From: an uncultured Lachnospiraceae bacterium
GTDB lineage: Bacteria > Bacillota > Clostridia > Lachnospirales > Lachnospiraceae
Assembly: GCA_946537305.1 (NCBI GenBank)
Contig: CAMNFR010000001.1
Coordinates: 1 to 64,000, forward strand
Reading direction: 5' to 3'
Length of the DNA: 64,000 nucleotides
Part shown: positions 20,569 through 30,515 of the stretch, piece by piece
Layout of the letters: each line of letters begins with the position of its first letter
Position numbering within the stretch: the stretch's first letter is position 1
The notes under the pieces: generated by a model
Databases searched by the model: none
What the model was told of the DNA's origin: nothing
What the model saw: the letters and a program-made list of their open reading frames with translations, nothing else
Made by a program: the position numbers and the translations under genes

Positions 20569-22096
20569 CTCCCAGCTTTGTCATCATCAGTCCGATCTCT
20601 TCCTTAACAGCCCCGGGACCGTTTACAATGCCGCTCACCTGGCCTCCGCAGAGTACCAGTATGCGGTCACACAGTTCCAGAAGAACATCCAGATCCTCGC
20701 CCACGTATACCACAGCCACACCTTTTTTCTTCTGTTCATTCAGAAGATTGTAGATGGTATAGGAGGAGTTGATATCCAGTCCACGCACAGCGTAGGCTGT
20801 CAGCAGCACCGTCGGCGCGGAGGCAATCTCACGGCCCACCAGCACCTTCTGCACATTTCCGCCGGAAAGGCGTCTGACCGGCGTGGTCAGCCCCGGTGTC
20901 ACGACCTCCAGATCCTCCACGACCTTCTGCGCCAGCGCTTTGGGCGTTTTCCGATCCGTAAAACCACTGCGGCCTTTCCTGTAGGAGCGCAGCATCATGT
21001 TATCCGTCAGGTCCATGCTGCCGACCAGGCCCATGCCCAGGCGGTCCTCCGGAACAAAGGAAAGGGACACGCCCAGCCCCTGAATGGCCAGCGGATCCTT
21101 GCCGATCATCTCAACAGCCTTGCCGGAGTCATCCACATAGGAAATGCTGCCGGCCTCTACCGGCTGCAGGCCGGCAATGGCTTCCAGCAGTTCCTTCTGC
21201 CCGCTGCCGGAAATTCCGGCGATTCCCAGAATTTCTCCGCTGCGGATGGCAAAGGAAACATCTTTCAGCTTCTGAATGCCGTCCTCGCTCTTTACGGAGA
21301 GTCCTTCAATACGGATGCGGTCCTTCACATCCTTCGGTTCCGGACGGTCGATATTCAGAGAGACAGCCCGGCCGACCATCATGTTGGTCATTTCCTGGGC
21401 ATTGGTCTCCTTGGTGATCATCTCTCCCACGTACTCCCCGCGTCGCAGCACAGCCACGCGGTCACTGATATCCTCTACCTCGTGCAGCTTGTGTGTGATG
21501 ATAACGATCGCCTTGTTATCCTTTTTCATGTTGCGGAGCACGGCAAACAGCTTGTCGGTCTCCTGCGGGGTCAGCACCGCCGTAGGCTCATCCAGGATCA
21601 GGATGTCCGCGCCGCGGTACAGGACCTTTACGATCTCCACCGTCTGCTTCTGCGATACAGACATGTCATAGATCTTCTGGTCCGGGTTCACCTCAAACCC
21701 GTAGGCATCACAGATCTTTCGGATACGCTCGGAGGCCGCCGCCAGATTCAGACGGCCCTCTTCCTTCAGGCCCAGAACAATGTTTTCCGCGGCCGTCAGC
21801 ACATCCACCAGTTTAAAATGCTGATGGATCATACCGATTCCGTATTCGAAGGCCTCTCGAGGAGAGCTGATGGATACCTCCTGTCCGTCGATAAAGATCT
21901 GTCCGCTGTCAGGATAGTAAATGCCGGACAACATGTTCATGAGCGTCGTCTTTCCGCTGCCGTTTTCTCCCAGCAAAGCCAGGATCTCCCCGCGGCGGAT
22001 ATCCAGATTGACATCGTGATTGGCCACTGTTGTGCCAAACGTTTTTGTGATATTGCGCATTCTTACAGCCGCGGTATTACTGCTCAAAGGCGTCAC
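20552..22096 (-). CDS. BMP/nucleoside-type ABC transporter ATP-binding protein (two ABC domains)
   Basis: LLGENGSGKTTLMNMLSG, ILDEPTAVLTPQE, GISGSGQKELLEAIAGL, LSGGNVQKVLVGRE. Confidence 0.95.
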   Translation of the reverse strand: MTPLSSNTAAVRMRNITKTFGTTVANHDVNLDIRRGEILALLGENGSGKTTLMNMLSGIYYPDSGQIFIDGQEVSISSPREAFEYGIGMIHQHFKLVDVLTAAENIVLGLKEEGRLNLAAASERIRKICDAYGFEVNPDQKIYDMSVSQKQTVEIVKVLYRGADILILDEPTAVLTPQETDKLFAVLRNMKKDNKAIVIITHKLHEVEDISDRVAVLRRGEYVGEMITKETNAQEMTNMMVGRAVSLNIDRPEPKDVKDRIRIEGLSVKSEDGIQKLKDVSFAIRSGEILGIAGISGSGQKELLEAIAGLQPVEAGSISYVDDSGKAVEMIGKDPLAIQGLGVSLSFVPEDRLGMGLVGSMDLTDNMMLRSYRKGRSGFTDRKTPKALAQKVVEDLEVVTPGLTTPVRRLSGGNVQKVLVGREIASAPTVLLTAYAVRGLDINSSYTIYNLLNEQKKKGVAVVYVGEDLDVLLELCDRILVLCGGQVSGIVNGPGAVKEEIGLMMTKLGGGRSE

Positions 22097-22221
22097 TCCT
22101 CCTCGTTTGTAAAAGAAATACGGGCCAACCGGCTTCGCGCCGGCATGTCCTGTATTAATGGGAAAAGGAGAACCCGGGTATTGTCACTCGGGTTCTCGCT
22201 GATCTTCCGGTTGCAGTTAAA

Positions 22222-23517
22222 TTAGAACGCAGTATCCAGCAGCGTGATGCCGTCGATCTGCAGATCAAAGTAAGGCGCGGAACGATACTCGGACTCATGG
22301 AAGTAACCGTCGGAGATAACCTCGGTATCACCCTCATAGTTGGCATCGGTATCCACATCCGCCATGTAGCTTTCCAGCGTCTGGCCATCTACGGTGAAGT
22401 TGGCGGTATCGAATACATGAACGGTACCGGCTTCCAGCGCAGCCTTAACTTCATCGATCTTCTCCTGAGTGCCTTCTGCAGCAACGTTGCCGTTAACATC
22501 GGTCAGCACCACGGAACCGGTCGCCAGGTTGCCGGTCCAATCGGCATCGATGTTCTCGCCGTTCATGAAAGCAGTGATGGCTTCCTTATAGTAAGGAGCC
22601 CAGTCGATACGGGAAGATACGATAAAGGTGTTCGGGCAGGCATCGATGGTGCTGCCGTTGTAGGAAACATCCGGTACGCCGGCGTTCTCGCAGGCCGTAG
22701 GAGCGCCCATGGAGTCCGCGTGCTGGCTGATCAGAACGCAGCCGTCCTGGATCAGCTTGGTGGCGCCTTCCTTCTCCGCTGTCTCATCATACCAGGAACC
22801 GGTAAAGGTTACTTCCATGGTAACAGTCGGGCACTGGGACTTCACGCCCAGATAGAAAGAGGTGTAACCGGAGATAACCTCGGCATAGGTGAAAGCACCA
22901 ACATAGCCGATCTTAGCCTGATCTTCGGTGATGTCGCCGTTGGCGATCATCTCATTCAGCTTCAGTCCTGCAGCTACGCCGGCCAGATAACGACCCTCGT
23001 AGATGGAGGCGAAAGCGTTGTGATAGTTGTCCAGTCCCTCGGTGTGAGCCTTGGTACCGGTGGAGTGGCAGAACTGAACCTCCGGGAACTCCTTGGCGGC
23101 CTGGATCATATAATCCTCATGACCAAAGGAATCGGCGAAGATGGCCTTGCAGCCGGCGTCTACCATTTCACAGGCAACATCGTAGCACTCCTGACCCTCG
23201 GGAACGTTGGTCTGCAGCTGATACTCAATGCCCAGCTCTTCACATGCCTGCTTCGCGGCATTGATGAAGTTCAGGTCATAGGTGGAGTTTTCATCGTGCA
23301 GGCAGATGAAACCAACCTTGAAATCAGCAGCAGCAGCGGGCTCGGCAGCCTCTGTTTCAGCGGCCTCTGCAGCTTCCGTTTCAGCAGCCTCCGCAGCTTC
23401 CGTGGCATTCTCTTCCGCGGCAGCGGTGGTGGCAGGTGCGCTGCTGCCGGAACCGCATGCGGCGATCATCGACGCACACAGCAGAGCAGCCAGTAAAACA
23501 CTGATTTTCTTTCTCAT
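22222..23517 (-). CDS. BMP family ABC transporter substrate-binding lipoprotein
   Basis: Lipobox LLCASMIAACGSGSS, low-complexity EAAETEAAEAAETEAAE linker, FKVGFICLHDENSTYDLNF..., IGYVGAFTYAEVISGYTSFYLGVKSQCP. Confidence 0.93.
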   Translation of the reverse strand: MRKKISVLLAALLCASMIAACGSGSSAPATTAAAEENATEAAEAAETEAAEAAETEAAEPAAAADFKVGFICLHDENSTYDLNFINAAKQACEELGIEYQLQTNVPEGQECYDVACEMVDAGCKAIFADSFGHEDYMIQAAKEFPEVQFCHSTGTKAHTEGLDNYHNAFASIYEGRYLAGVAAGLKLNEMIANGDITEDQAKIGYVGAFTYAEVISGYTSFYLGVKSQCPTVTMEVTFTGSWYDETAEKEGATKLIQDGCVLISQHADSMGAPTACENAGVPDVSYNGSTIDACPNTFIVSSRIDWAPYYKEAITAFMNGENIDADWTGNLATGSVVLTDVNGNVAAEGTQEKIDEVKAALEAGTVHVFDTANFTVDGQTLESYMADVDTDANYEGDTEVISDGYFHESEYRSAPYFDLQIDGITLLDTAF

Positions 23518-23766
23518 GTTCTTCCTCCCTGAAAGATATAAAAACAAACAGTACTTGGACCGGCAGAATCCCCACCGACGGTCCGATCACCGCCGGAAAG
23601 AATAGCCCAGTCCAATGCAGATATTAAACAAAAGAGAAGTTTTTGTCAATGCTGATTTGCCAATTCGGCATCAGTTTTCTCACTAAGCTTGTCGCAGTTA
23701 TTCCTTTATCACAAAAATCATACAACTTCCAGGAAATGAGTTTTATATACCCCCACAAATGATTTA

Positions 23767-23804
23767 GGGCTATCCGATTTGCCTTCTGCAATCCGGATAG
23801 CCCT
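23767..23804 (-). promoter_or_regulatory. Stem-loop in the long leader between the 24.0-kb promoter and the BMP operon
   Basis: AGGGCTATCCG / CGGATAGCCCT arms; preceded in minus orientation by RBS-GTG mini-ORF (MNLKFPQR*). Confidence 0.6.
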
Positions 23805-23849
23805 ATCTCTGGGGAAATTTAAGATTCACTATATAACCTCCTTTTTTAT

Positions 23850-23993
23850 TTTGCTTCCGACCTTTCCTCGCTCAGACATTCTTCCCTTTTTCTTTCTCGT
23901 CCTCCCATCGGAGGCTGCGGATGGTAACTTATAAGCCCGTGGGTGTTGCCTAATCCCAAAAAGTCGGAATCCTTTCTTGTCTTTTTTTCCTTT
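23850..23993 (-). ncRNA. Candidate structured RNA or 5' leader, class unknown
   Basis: Minus strand: outer pairing TTCCGACTTTT...AAAGGTCGGAA, inner CCTCC-GATG-GGAGG or alternative CCATC...GATGG; downstream of a strong promoter. Confidence 0.4.
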
Positions 23994-24008
23994 CTTTTTG
24001 ATGGTTTT

Positions 24009-24037
24009 ACTTTAGCACATCTAGGACGATACGTCAA
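24009..24037 (-). promoter_or_regulatory. Sigma-A-type promoter for the structured leader/BMP operon
   Basis: Minus strand TTGACG - 17 nt - TAAAGT. Confidence 0.65.
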
Positions 24038-24243
24038 GTTGTTTTTTCATAATTTAAGAATATCTTTCGTTTTATGTGAAATTGTATAAATTATATCACT
24101 CAATTCATACAATTCCGGTGATGTCCAGGAGCTGTCCTCGAATCTCACTCTCCCTGAATCATAAACGAGGATCCGGGGAGAACCCCCCGAATCCTCGTTA
24201 TCTTGATCAGAGAAGACTCGCCCGCGAACCTTGAACTGACTGA

Positions 24244-27200
24244 TCAAAGCATCTCCAGATCAAAAAGAGAGATCTGATTGGTCCGGGGCAGATCCCCGAA
24301 CAGGCCTAGCGCGACCATGGTATCCGCCACGGTCTTACTGGTCTTGGTCCTCTGGCAGAAATCTTCCACAGAGAGGAACCTGCCGCGGGCCGCCTCGGCT
24401 ACCACTGCTTCCGCTGCTTTCTCTCCCATGCCGTCAATGCTCATAAAGCTGGGCATGATCTTTCCGTCCACAATGATGAAATCCTTTGCCTGGCTTCGAT
24501 AGAGATCAATGGGCATAAATTCATACCCGCGGGCATACATCTCCTCCACGATACGCATATCCCGCAGCGTCGCCTTTTCTTTTTCACTGAGGTTGTCTGC
24601 GTTCCGCCGGTAATTTTCCAGATGGCCCTTCAGGACGCCTACGCCCTGGCACATCATTTCGTAGTTAAAACCGGTGGCGCGGATACCAAAGAAGGCCGCG
24701 TAGTATTCCAGCGGATAAAAGACCTTGCAGTACGCAATGCGCCAGGCCATCATAACATAGGCCGCGGCATGTGCCTTGGGGAACATATACTGGATCTTCT
24801 CGCACGATCCGATGTACCAGTCCGGTACATCGTGCGCCTTCATTTCCTTCTTCCACTCGTCCCAGGTCTCTTTCGGCAGCTTCCCTTTGGCTACCTGCCC
24901 TTTTCGCACCTTCTCCATAATATTGAAGGAAAGGCTCTTGTCCAGCCCTTTGTTGATCAGGTAGACCATGATATCATCACGGGTGCAGACCGCCGTCTGA
25001 ATGGTCGCCTTCCCGGAAAGGATCAGATCCTGTGCATTCCCCAGCCACACATCCGTGCCGTGCGCCAGGCCCGCGATACGGACCAGATCCGAAAAGCAGG
25101 TAGGCTTCGCGTCGATCAGCATCTGCATGGCGAAGTCAGTACCGAATTCCGGCACGCCCAAGGCGCCCAGCTTGGTACCGCCGATATCCTCCGGCGTGAT
25201 GCCCAGGGCCGATGTATTCTGGAAGAGAGACATGACTTCCGGAGAATCCAGCGGGAACTCTCTGGCATTCAGCCCCGTCAGGTCCTCCAGCCGGCGGATC
25301 ATGGTAGGATCATCGTGTCCCAGTATATCCAGTTTCAGAAGGTTGTGGTCAATGGAGTGATAGTCAAAATGGGTGGTGATCGTAGCCGTGGTCATATCAT
25401 TGGCAGGATGCTGCACCGGCGTGAAGGAATTGATATTCTCTCCATGGGGCATAACGATGATGCCGCCCGGGTGCTGCCCGGTGGAACGGCGCACGCCCTC
25501 GCAACCCGCCGCGATACGCTCGATCTCGCAGCGCCGCCGCACCTGATGTTTTTCTTCAAAATATTTCCACACGTAGCCGTAAGCTGTCTTTTCCGCCAGG
25601 GAAGAGATGGTGCCGGCCCGGAAGGTATGGCCTTTTCCGAACAGGACCTCTGTGTACGCATGGGCACGGCTCTGGTATTCGCCGGAAAAGTTCAGATCGA
25701 TATCCGGCTCCTTATCTCCCTTGAATCCCAGGAAGGTCTCAAACGGTATATCGAAGCCGTCCTTTTTCATTTTTGTCCCGCATTTAGGACACACCTTATC
25801 CGGCATGTCGCACCCGGCGCCGCCCGCAAAAGCCCTGACCTCCGGGGAGGTAAAATCGCTGTACTTGCAGTGCGGGCACACGTAATGAGGGCTGAGAGGA
25901 TTTACCTCTGTAATACCGGACATGGTCGCCACAAACGAAGAGCCAACGGATCCTCGCGACCCCACCAGATAGCCGTCATCATTGGATTTCCACACCAGTC
26001 GCTGCGCGATGATATACATCACGGCAAACCCGTTGGAAATGATGGAATGCAGCTCGCGCTCCAGGCGCTCCTCCACGATTTCCGGCAGCGGATCGCCGTA
26101 GATCTCATGTGCTTTCTGATAGCACATGTCCCGCAGTTCCTGATCGGACCCCGGGATCACGGGCGGACACTTATCCGGCCGCACCGGCTTGATAGGCTCG
26201 CAGCAGTCCGCGATATGGTTGGGCACGGTGATGACGATCTCCTCTGCCTTTTCCTGTCCCAGATAGGAAAATTCCTCCAGCATTTCCTCCGTGGTGTGCA
26301 GATAGAGCGGCGGCTGCATATCAGCATCCTTAAAGCCCATGCCGGCCTGCAGGATGCGCCGGTAGACCTCATCCTCCGGGTTCAGGAAATGCACATCACA
26401 GGTGGCCGCCACCGGCTTGCCGTACTGTTCGCCCAGGGCCACGATGCGGCGGTTGAAGTCCCGCAGATCCTCTTCTGACTTCACGTTTTCATACAGCGGA
26501 TCCTGGCTGCGCATCATAAAGGCGTTGTTGCCGATGGGCTGCACCTCCAGATAATCATAGAAGTTCACCAGACGCTCCAGCTCCTCCTCCGAAGCATGGT
26601 TCACCAGGGCGCGGAACACCTCGCCCGCCTCACAGGCGGATCCGATCAGGATCCCTTCCCGGTACTGCGCCAGCAGGCTCTTGGGAATCCGGGGGCGTTT
26701 ATGATAATAGGTCACGTGGGATTCCGACACCAGCTTATAAAGATTGATGCGCCCGACCTCGTTCTTTGCGATCAGGATCACGTGAAAACGGGGGGCTTTC
26801 TGGATGCGTTCCAGATTCCATTCGCCGTCTGTGGTATCGTCCACCAGGTACCCCTCACAGCCGTAAAGGATCTTAATGTCCGATTTTTCGGCCGCGTGCA
26901 TGGCGTCCACGAAGGACTGGACCACGCCGTGATCGGTGATGGCAATGGCGCGGTGGCCCCACTTGATGGCCTGCTTTACAATGGCCTTCGCCTCGGACAC
27001 GCCATCCATATCGCTCATCTTGGTGTGGCAGTGCAGCTCCACGCGTTTCGCCGCCGCCTTATCCATTCGAACGCCCGTCTTGACCCCCTCGGCCTTCTTA
27101 ATGCCTGTCACCTGCAGAATGGTTACCTCATGGTCAAAGGGATCTACGGCAGCCTGGCCCTTTAGGCGCACACGGCTGCCGGGGCCAACCAGCCCCTGCA

Positions 27201-28089
27201 CCGCCTTTTTCTGGTCCGGTTTGCAGTAAAACTTCACCTGAATGGAATCGGTCCCGTCCGTGACGGCCAGCGTAAACCGGAAGTTTCCGTTCCGGGTCTC
27301 CTTTTCCTCGGATTTGAAGACATCACCTTCAATGATAACATCTCCCATGCCTTCCGTAATCTGTACAATGGGAAGTGCCGCCCCTTCAAAGTCACGCCCG
27401 TACCCTTCCTCCGGGTCCAGATAGCGCCCTTTAAAGGGCCGGTTCTTGTATTCCTTGATTCGAGCCTCCCGGGCTTTTTTCTCCTTGGAGCGTGTCGCAG
27501 CCTCCTGCGTGGCTCGGGATGCCTGCTCCACGATCTGTTCGATCTGCGCGGCCTCCACCACCAGAGGATCGCTGTGCGCGCTTTCCTGCTGTACCATGTG
27601 GCAGCGCACCGTAAGGTCGTATCCCAGACGCTCGTTAAAGATCTTTTCCAGCACGCGGCAAAGCTCCAGCGAGCGGGAGCGGTTCACAAAGGAATCCTCC
27701 ACCGTCAGGATCAGCTTTTCATTCCCCTCGGTGCGGATCTGCGCCGTGCGGAACATATGATAATCGATCAGGTGAAAACCCTTCAGTTCCAGCAGGATGC
27801 TGTCCCGATATTCCTTCAGCACCTCATCCAACGGCCGGTTCCCCACCCGATAGCTCTCCCAGATCTTTACGGTGATCGGTTTCAGGTCAAAGAACTGTTT
27901 TTTGATAGCCGCTTCCAGGACATAGATATCCCTCTTGGGAATCAGATGATCGCAGGAAATATAGATGCGCAGAGATTTGCGGTCATGCGGCATGACCAGG
28001 CGATTCACCCGGATCTCATCCAGCATGTTCATAATATGTTCTGCCGTGCGCAGTGTGGGCAGGACCTGCTGCAGCGTCTTTGTTTCCAT
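24244..28089 (-). CDS. polC: DNA polymerase III PolC-type alpha subunit, apparently without the embedded proofreading exonuclease domain
   Basis: OB domain, PHP motifs (VELHCHTKMSDMDGV, ITDHGVVQSF, GSACEAGEVFRAL), polymerase motifs (VGSRGSVGSSFVATMSGITEVNPL, PDIDLNFSGEYQ, HPGGIIVMP, DILGHDDPTMIR); 1281 aa; no DEDD exonuclease motifs. Confidence 0.95.
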   Translation of the reverse strand: METKTLQQVLPTLRTAEHIMNMLDEIRVNRLVMPHDRKSLRIYISCDHLIPKRDIYVLEAAIKKQFFDLKPITVKIWESYRVGNRPLDEVLKEYRDSILLELKGFHLIDYHMFRTAQIRTEGNEKLILTVEDSFVNRSRSLELCRVLEKIFNERLGYDLTVRCHMVQQESAHSDPLVVEAAQIEQIVEQASRATQEAATRSKEKKAREARIKEYKNRPFKGRYLDPEEGYGRDFEGAALPIVQITEGMGDVIIEGDVFKSEEKETRNGNFRFTLAVTDGTDSIQVKFYCKPDQKKAVQGLVGPGSRVRLKGQAAVDPFDHEVTILQVTGIKKAEGVKTGVRMDKAAAKRVELHCHTKMSDMDGVSEAKAIVKQAIKWGHRAIAITDHGVVQSFVDAMHAAEKSDIKILYGCEGYLVDDTTDGEWNLERIQKAPRFHVILIAKNEVGRINLYKLVSESHVTYYHKRPRIPKSLLAQYREGILIGSACEAGEVFRALVNHASEEELERLVNFYDYLEVQPIGNNAFMMRSQDPLYENVKSEEDLRDFNRRIVALGEQYGKPVAATCDVHFLNPEDEVYRRILQAGMGFKDADMQPPLYLHTTEEMLEEFSYLGQEKAEEIVITVPNHIADCCEPIKPVRPDKCPPVIPGSDQELRDMCYQKAHEIYGDPLPEIVEERLERELHSIISNGFAVMYIIAQRLVWKSNDDGYLVGSRGSVGSSFVATMSGITEVNPLSPHYVCPHCKYSDFTSPEVRAFAGGAGCDMPDKVCPKCGTKMKKDGFDIPFETFLGFKGDKEPDIDLNFSGEYQSRAHAYTEVLFGKGHTFRAGTISSLAEKTAYGYVWKYFEEKHQVRRRCEIERIAAGCEGVRRSTGQHPGGIIVMPHGENINSFTPVQHPANDMTTATITTHFDYHSIDHNLLKLDILGHDDPTMIRRLEDLTGLNAREFPLDSPEVMSLFQNTSALGITPEDIGGTKLGALGVPEFGTDFAMQMLIDAKPTCFSDLVRIAGLAHGTDVWLGNAQDLILSGKATIQTAVCTRDDIMVYLINKGLDKSLSFNIMEKVRKGQVAKGKLPKETWDEWKKEMKAHDVPDWYIGSCEKIQYMFPKAHAAAYVMMAWRIAYCKVFYPLEYYAAFFGIRATGFNYEMMCQGVGVLKGHLENYRRNADNLSEKEKATLRDMRIVEEMYARGYEFMPIDLYRSQAKDFIIVDGKIMPSFMSIDGMGEKAAEAVVAEAARGRFLSVEDFCQRTKTSKTVADTMVALGLFGDLPRTNQISLFDLEML

Positions 28090-28144
28090 AAGAGCACCTC
28101 AATGAATGACAAGAGAATCCGCCCCCGGAAGGGGCGAGTCTTGA

Positions 28145-29191
28145 TTATTGATTCCAGTGGTCGAGTTCGTATTTCAGGGCAGACAGAAGTTCAGTCTCCG
28201 GAAGCTTTCTCACCTCTTCGCCCTTGATCAGGAGGCCTACCCCCTTGCCGCCGGCGATGCCGATATCCGCTTCCCTGGCTTCTCCCGGGCCGTTGACCAC
28301 ACAGCCCATGACCGCCACCTTGATGGGCAGATCATACCCCGCCGTCAGGGTCTCCACCTGGTTCGCCAGGCCGATCAGATCGATCTGCGTGCGCCCGCAG
28401 GTAGGGCAGGACACCACCTCTATACCGCTCCTGCGAAGTCCCAGCGCCTGCAGGATCTTCTTTGCCGCCACGATCTCCTCTACCGGATCTCCGGTCAGGG
28501 AGACGCGGATGGTGTCACCGATGCCCTGCCACAAAATAGCGCCCAGGCCTACGGCAGATTTAATCGTTCCGCTCTTGACCGTGCCGGCCTCCGTGATACC
28601 TACATGCAGCGGGTGCAGCGTGCGGTCCGCGATCAGCTCATGCGCGCGGATACACATGGGAACATCAGAGGATTTAATGCTGATGACCAGATTGTCATAT
28701 CCCATGTCCTCGATCAGAGCGGCATTCCGGAGCGCGCTCTCCACAAGCCCCTCTGCGGTCACCCCGCCGTTCTTCTCCAGGATATCTTTTTCCAGGGAAC
28801 CGGAATTGACGCCCACGCGAATGGGAATATTCCGCTCCTTCGCGCAGTCCACCACGGCCCGCACCCGTTCGGCGCTCCCGATATTTCCGGGGTTGATGCG
28901 TATTTTGTCCGCCCCGTTTTCCATGGCCGCAATGGCCATGCGGTAATCAAAATGAATATCCGCCACCAGCGGAATATGGATGCGGCTCTTGATGGCCTTT
29001 ACAGCCTCCGCAGCCTCCCGGGTAGGCACCGTAGAGCGTACGATCTCGCAGCCGGCCTCCTCCAGCGCCAGGATCTGGGCCACCGTGGCCTCCACATCCT
29101 CCGTGCGCGTATTGGTCATGGATTGAATGGCGACGGGATTCCCGCCGCCAATCATCACACCGCCTATATTGACAGAATGTGTTTTTCTCAT
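28145..29191 (-). CDS. ispG: 4-hydroxy-3-methylbut-2-enyl diphosphate synthase (flavodoxin)
   Basis: [61 protein letters not shown]; start set at MRKTHSV. Confidence 0.96.
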   Translation of the reverse strand: MRKTHSVNIGGVMIGGGNPVAIQSMTNTRTEDVEATVAQILALEEAGCEIVRSTVPTREAAEAVKAIKSRIHIPLVADIHFDYRMAIAAMENGADKIRINPGNIGSAERVRAVVDCAKERNIPIRVGVNSGSLEKDILEKNGGVTAEGLVESALRNAALIEDMGYDNLVISIKSSDVPMCIRAHELIADRTLHPLHVGITEAGTVKSGTIKSAVGLGAILWQGIGDTIRVSLTGDPVEEIVAAKKILQALGLRRSGIEVVSCPTCGRTQIDLIGLANQVETLTAGYDLPIKVAVMGCVVNGPGEAREADIGIAGGKGVGLLIKGEEVRKLPETELLSALKYELDHWNQ

Positions 29192-29204
29192 GTTATCTCC
29201 TATC

Positions 29205-30491
29205 TTATGTGAACAGACGCAGCACATCGTTGAACATAACAAAGATCATTAAAAGCATCAGCAGGGCAAATCCGGCCGTGTGGACCATGCCCTCTTTTTC
29301 CGGCGGCAGCGGCTTCCCGCGAAGCGCCTCGATGATCAGGAAGACCAGCCGGCCTCCGTCCAGGGCCGGAATGGGCAGAAGGTTCAGCACGCCCAGGTTC
29401 ACGCTCAGCAGGATGGCCATATTCAGGAGGTTCATGATCACATAAAAGATCCCGTCCTGGCTGCTGCTTTCTACCGTGGTACTGATAGCGGAAACAATAC
29501 CCACCGGGCCGCTCATTTCCTTTACGCTGACCGCACCTGTCACCAGCATACGCAGGGACATCAGGGTATAGCGGACCCAGTAGCCAAGCTCCTGCCAGGC
29601 TCCTTTCAGAACGCTCAGGGCACCGCCCTTCTCCCGGAAATAGCTGGCCTCAAAGCCCAGAATATTGGCCTCGTACAGCTGAGGCGTCACCTGCGTGCTC
29701 AGTTCCTCCCCGCCGCGCCGGTAGATGATCTCGATGGGAGAACCGTCCGGGGGATTATCTGCGAAATACTGCTGGATCTGCTGTCCGGTGGTCATCGCAG
29801 TCCCGTTGATAGATACGATCACATCATCCGCCGCCAGTCCTGCTTCCGCTGCAGGGGTCCCCTCGGTGATCTCGCTCAGGATCGGCTGGTTCTCATCCGC
29901 ATAGTAGCTGATGCCCAGGCGGTAGGTGGAGTAGTGCGGATCATAGCTGACCGTCTTTTCCTCTCCATTCCGAGAATATGTCACGGTAACATCCGAGCCA
30001 TCCAGCGGATGCTGCAGCAGGTACAGTTCCACGTCCCGCCCGATATGTATGCGGCTTCCGTTGATGCTCCGGATCTCATCTCCCTGCTCAATGCCCGCCT
30101 GATCGGCCCCATAGCCTTTATATACGGTATAGACCCGGGCGGGATTACTGCCCACGCATCCGATCACGATCGCGGAAAGCAGCAGTGCGCTTACAAGATT
30201 AAACAGCGGACCGCCCGCCACCACCAGGATCCTGGCCCAGACGGATTTATTATTAAAAGCATTTTCTGCCGGATCATCCGCATCCTCACCCACCATCATG
30301 CACGAACCGCCGAAGGGGATTGCCTTCAGGGAATACTGCGTCTCCCCGCGGGTGACAGAAAAGAGCCGGGGCCCCATGCCCACGGAAAATTCTATCACGC
30401 CGATGCCATTCTTTTTGGCGAACAGGAAATGCCCCAGTTCGTGCGTGATGATCAGAAAACTAAATACCAATATGGCAATGATGATGCTCAA
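29205..30491 (-). CDS. rseP: Site-2 metalloprotease RseP
   Basis: [30 protein letters not shown] (HExxH), PDZ domains, [13 protein letters not shown]. Confidence 0.95.
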   Translation of the reverse strand: MSIIIAILVFSFLIITHELGHFLFAKKNGIGVIEFSVGMGPRLFSVTRGETQYSLKAIPFGGSCMMVGEDADDPAENAFNNKSVWARILVVAGGPLFNLVSALLLSAIVIGCVGSNPARVYTVYKGYGADQAGIEQGDEIRSINGSRIHIGRDVELYLLQHPLDGSDVTVTYSRNGEEKTVSYDPHYSTYRLGISYYADENQPILSEITEGTPAAEAGLAADDVIVSINGTAMTTGQQIQQYFADNPPDGSPIEIIYRRGGEELSTQVTPQLYEANILGFEASYFREKGGALSVLKGAWQELGYWVRYTLMSLRMLVTGAVSVKEMSGPVGIVSAISTTVESSSQDGIFYVIMNLLNMAILLSVNLGVLNLLPIPALDGGRLVFLIIEALRGKPLPPEKEGMVHTAGFALLMLLMIFVMFNDVLRLFT

Positions 30492-30515
30492 GATCGCTCA
30501 TCCCCCTTATTTTTC

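Noticed and set aside
23846-24037. 63-aa minus-strand ORF MTYRPRCAKVKPSKRKEKK...
   Set aside because: Low-complexity basic peptide overlapping the promoter and structured leader, without a convincing RBS. The region is better explained as RNA.
24047-24247. 66-aa minus-strand ORF just after polC (MISQFKVRGRVFSDQD...)
   Set aside because: TTG start, no recognisable family, and it spans the hairpin AACGAGGAT-CCGGGG-AGAA-CCCCCG-AATCCTCGTT. It is more likely the polC 3' region.
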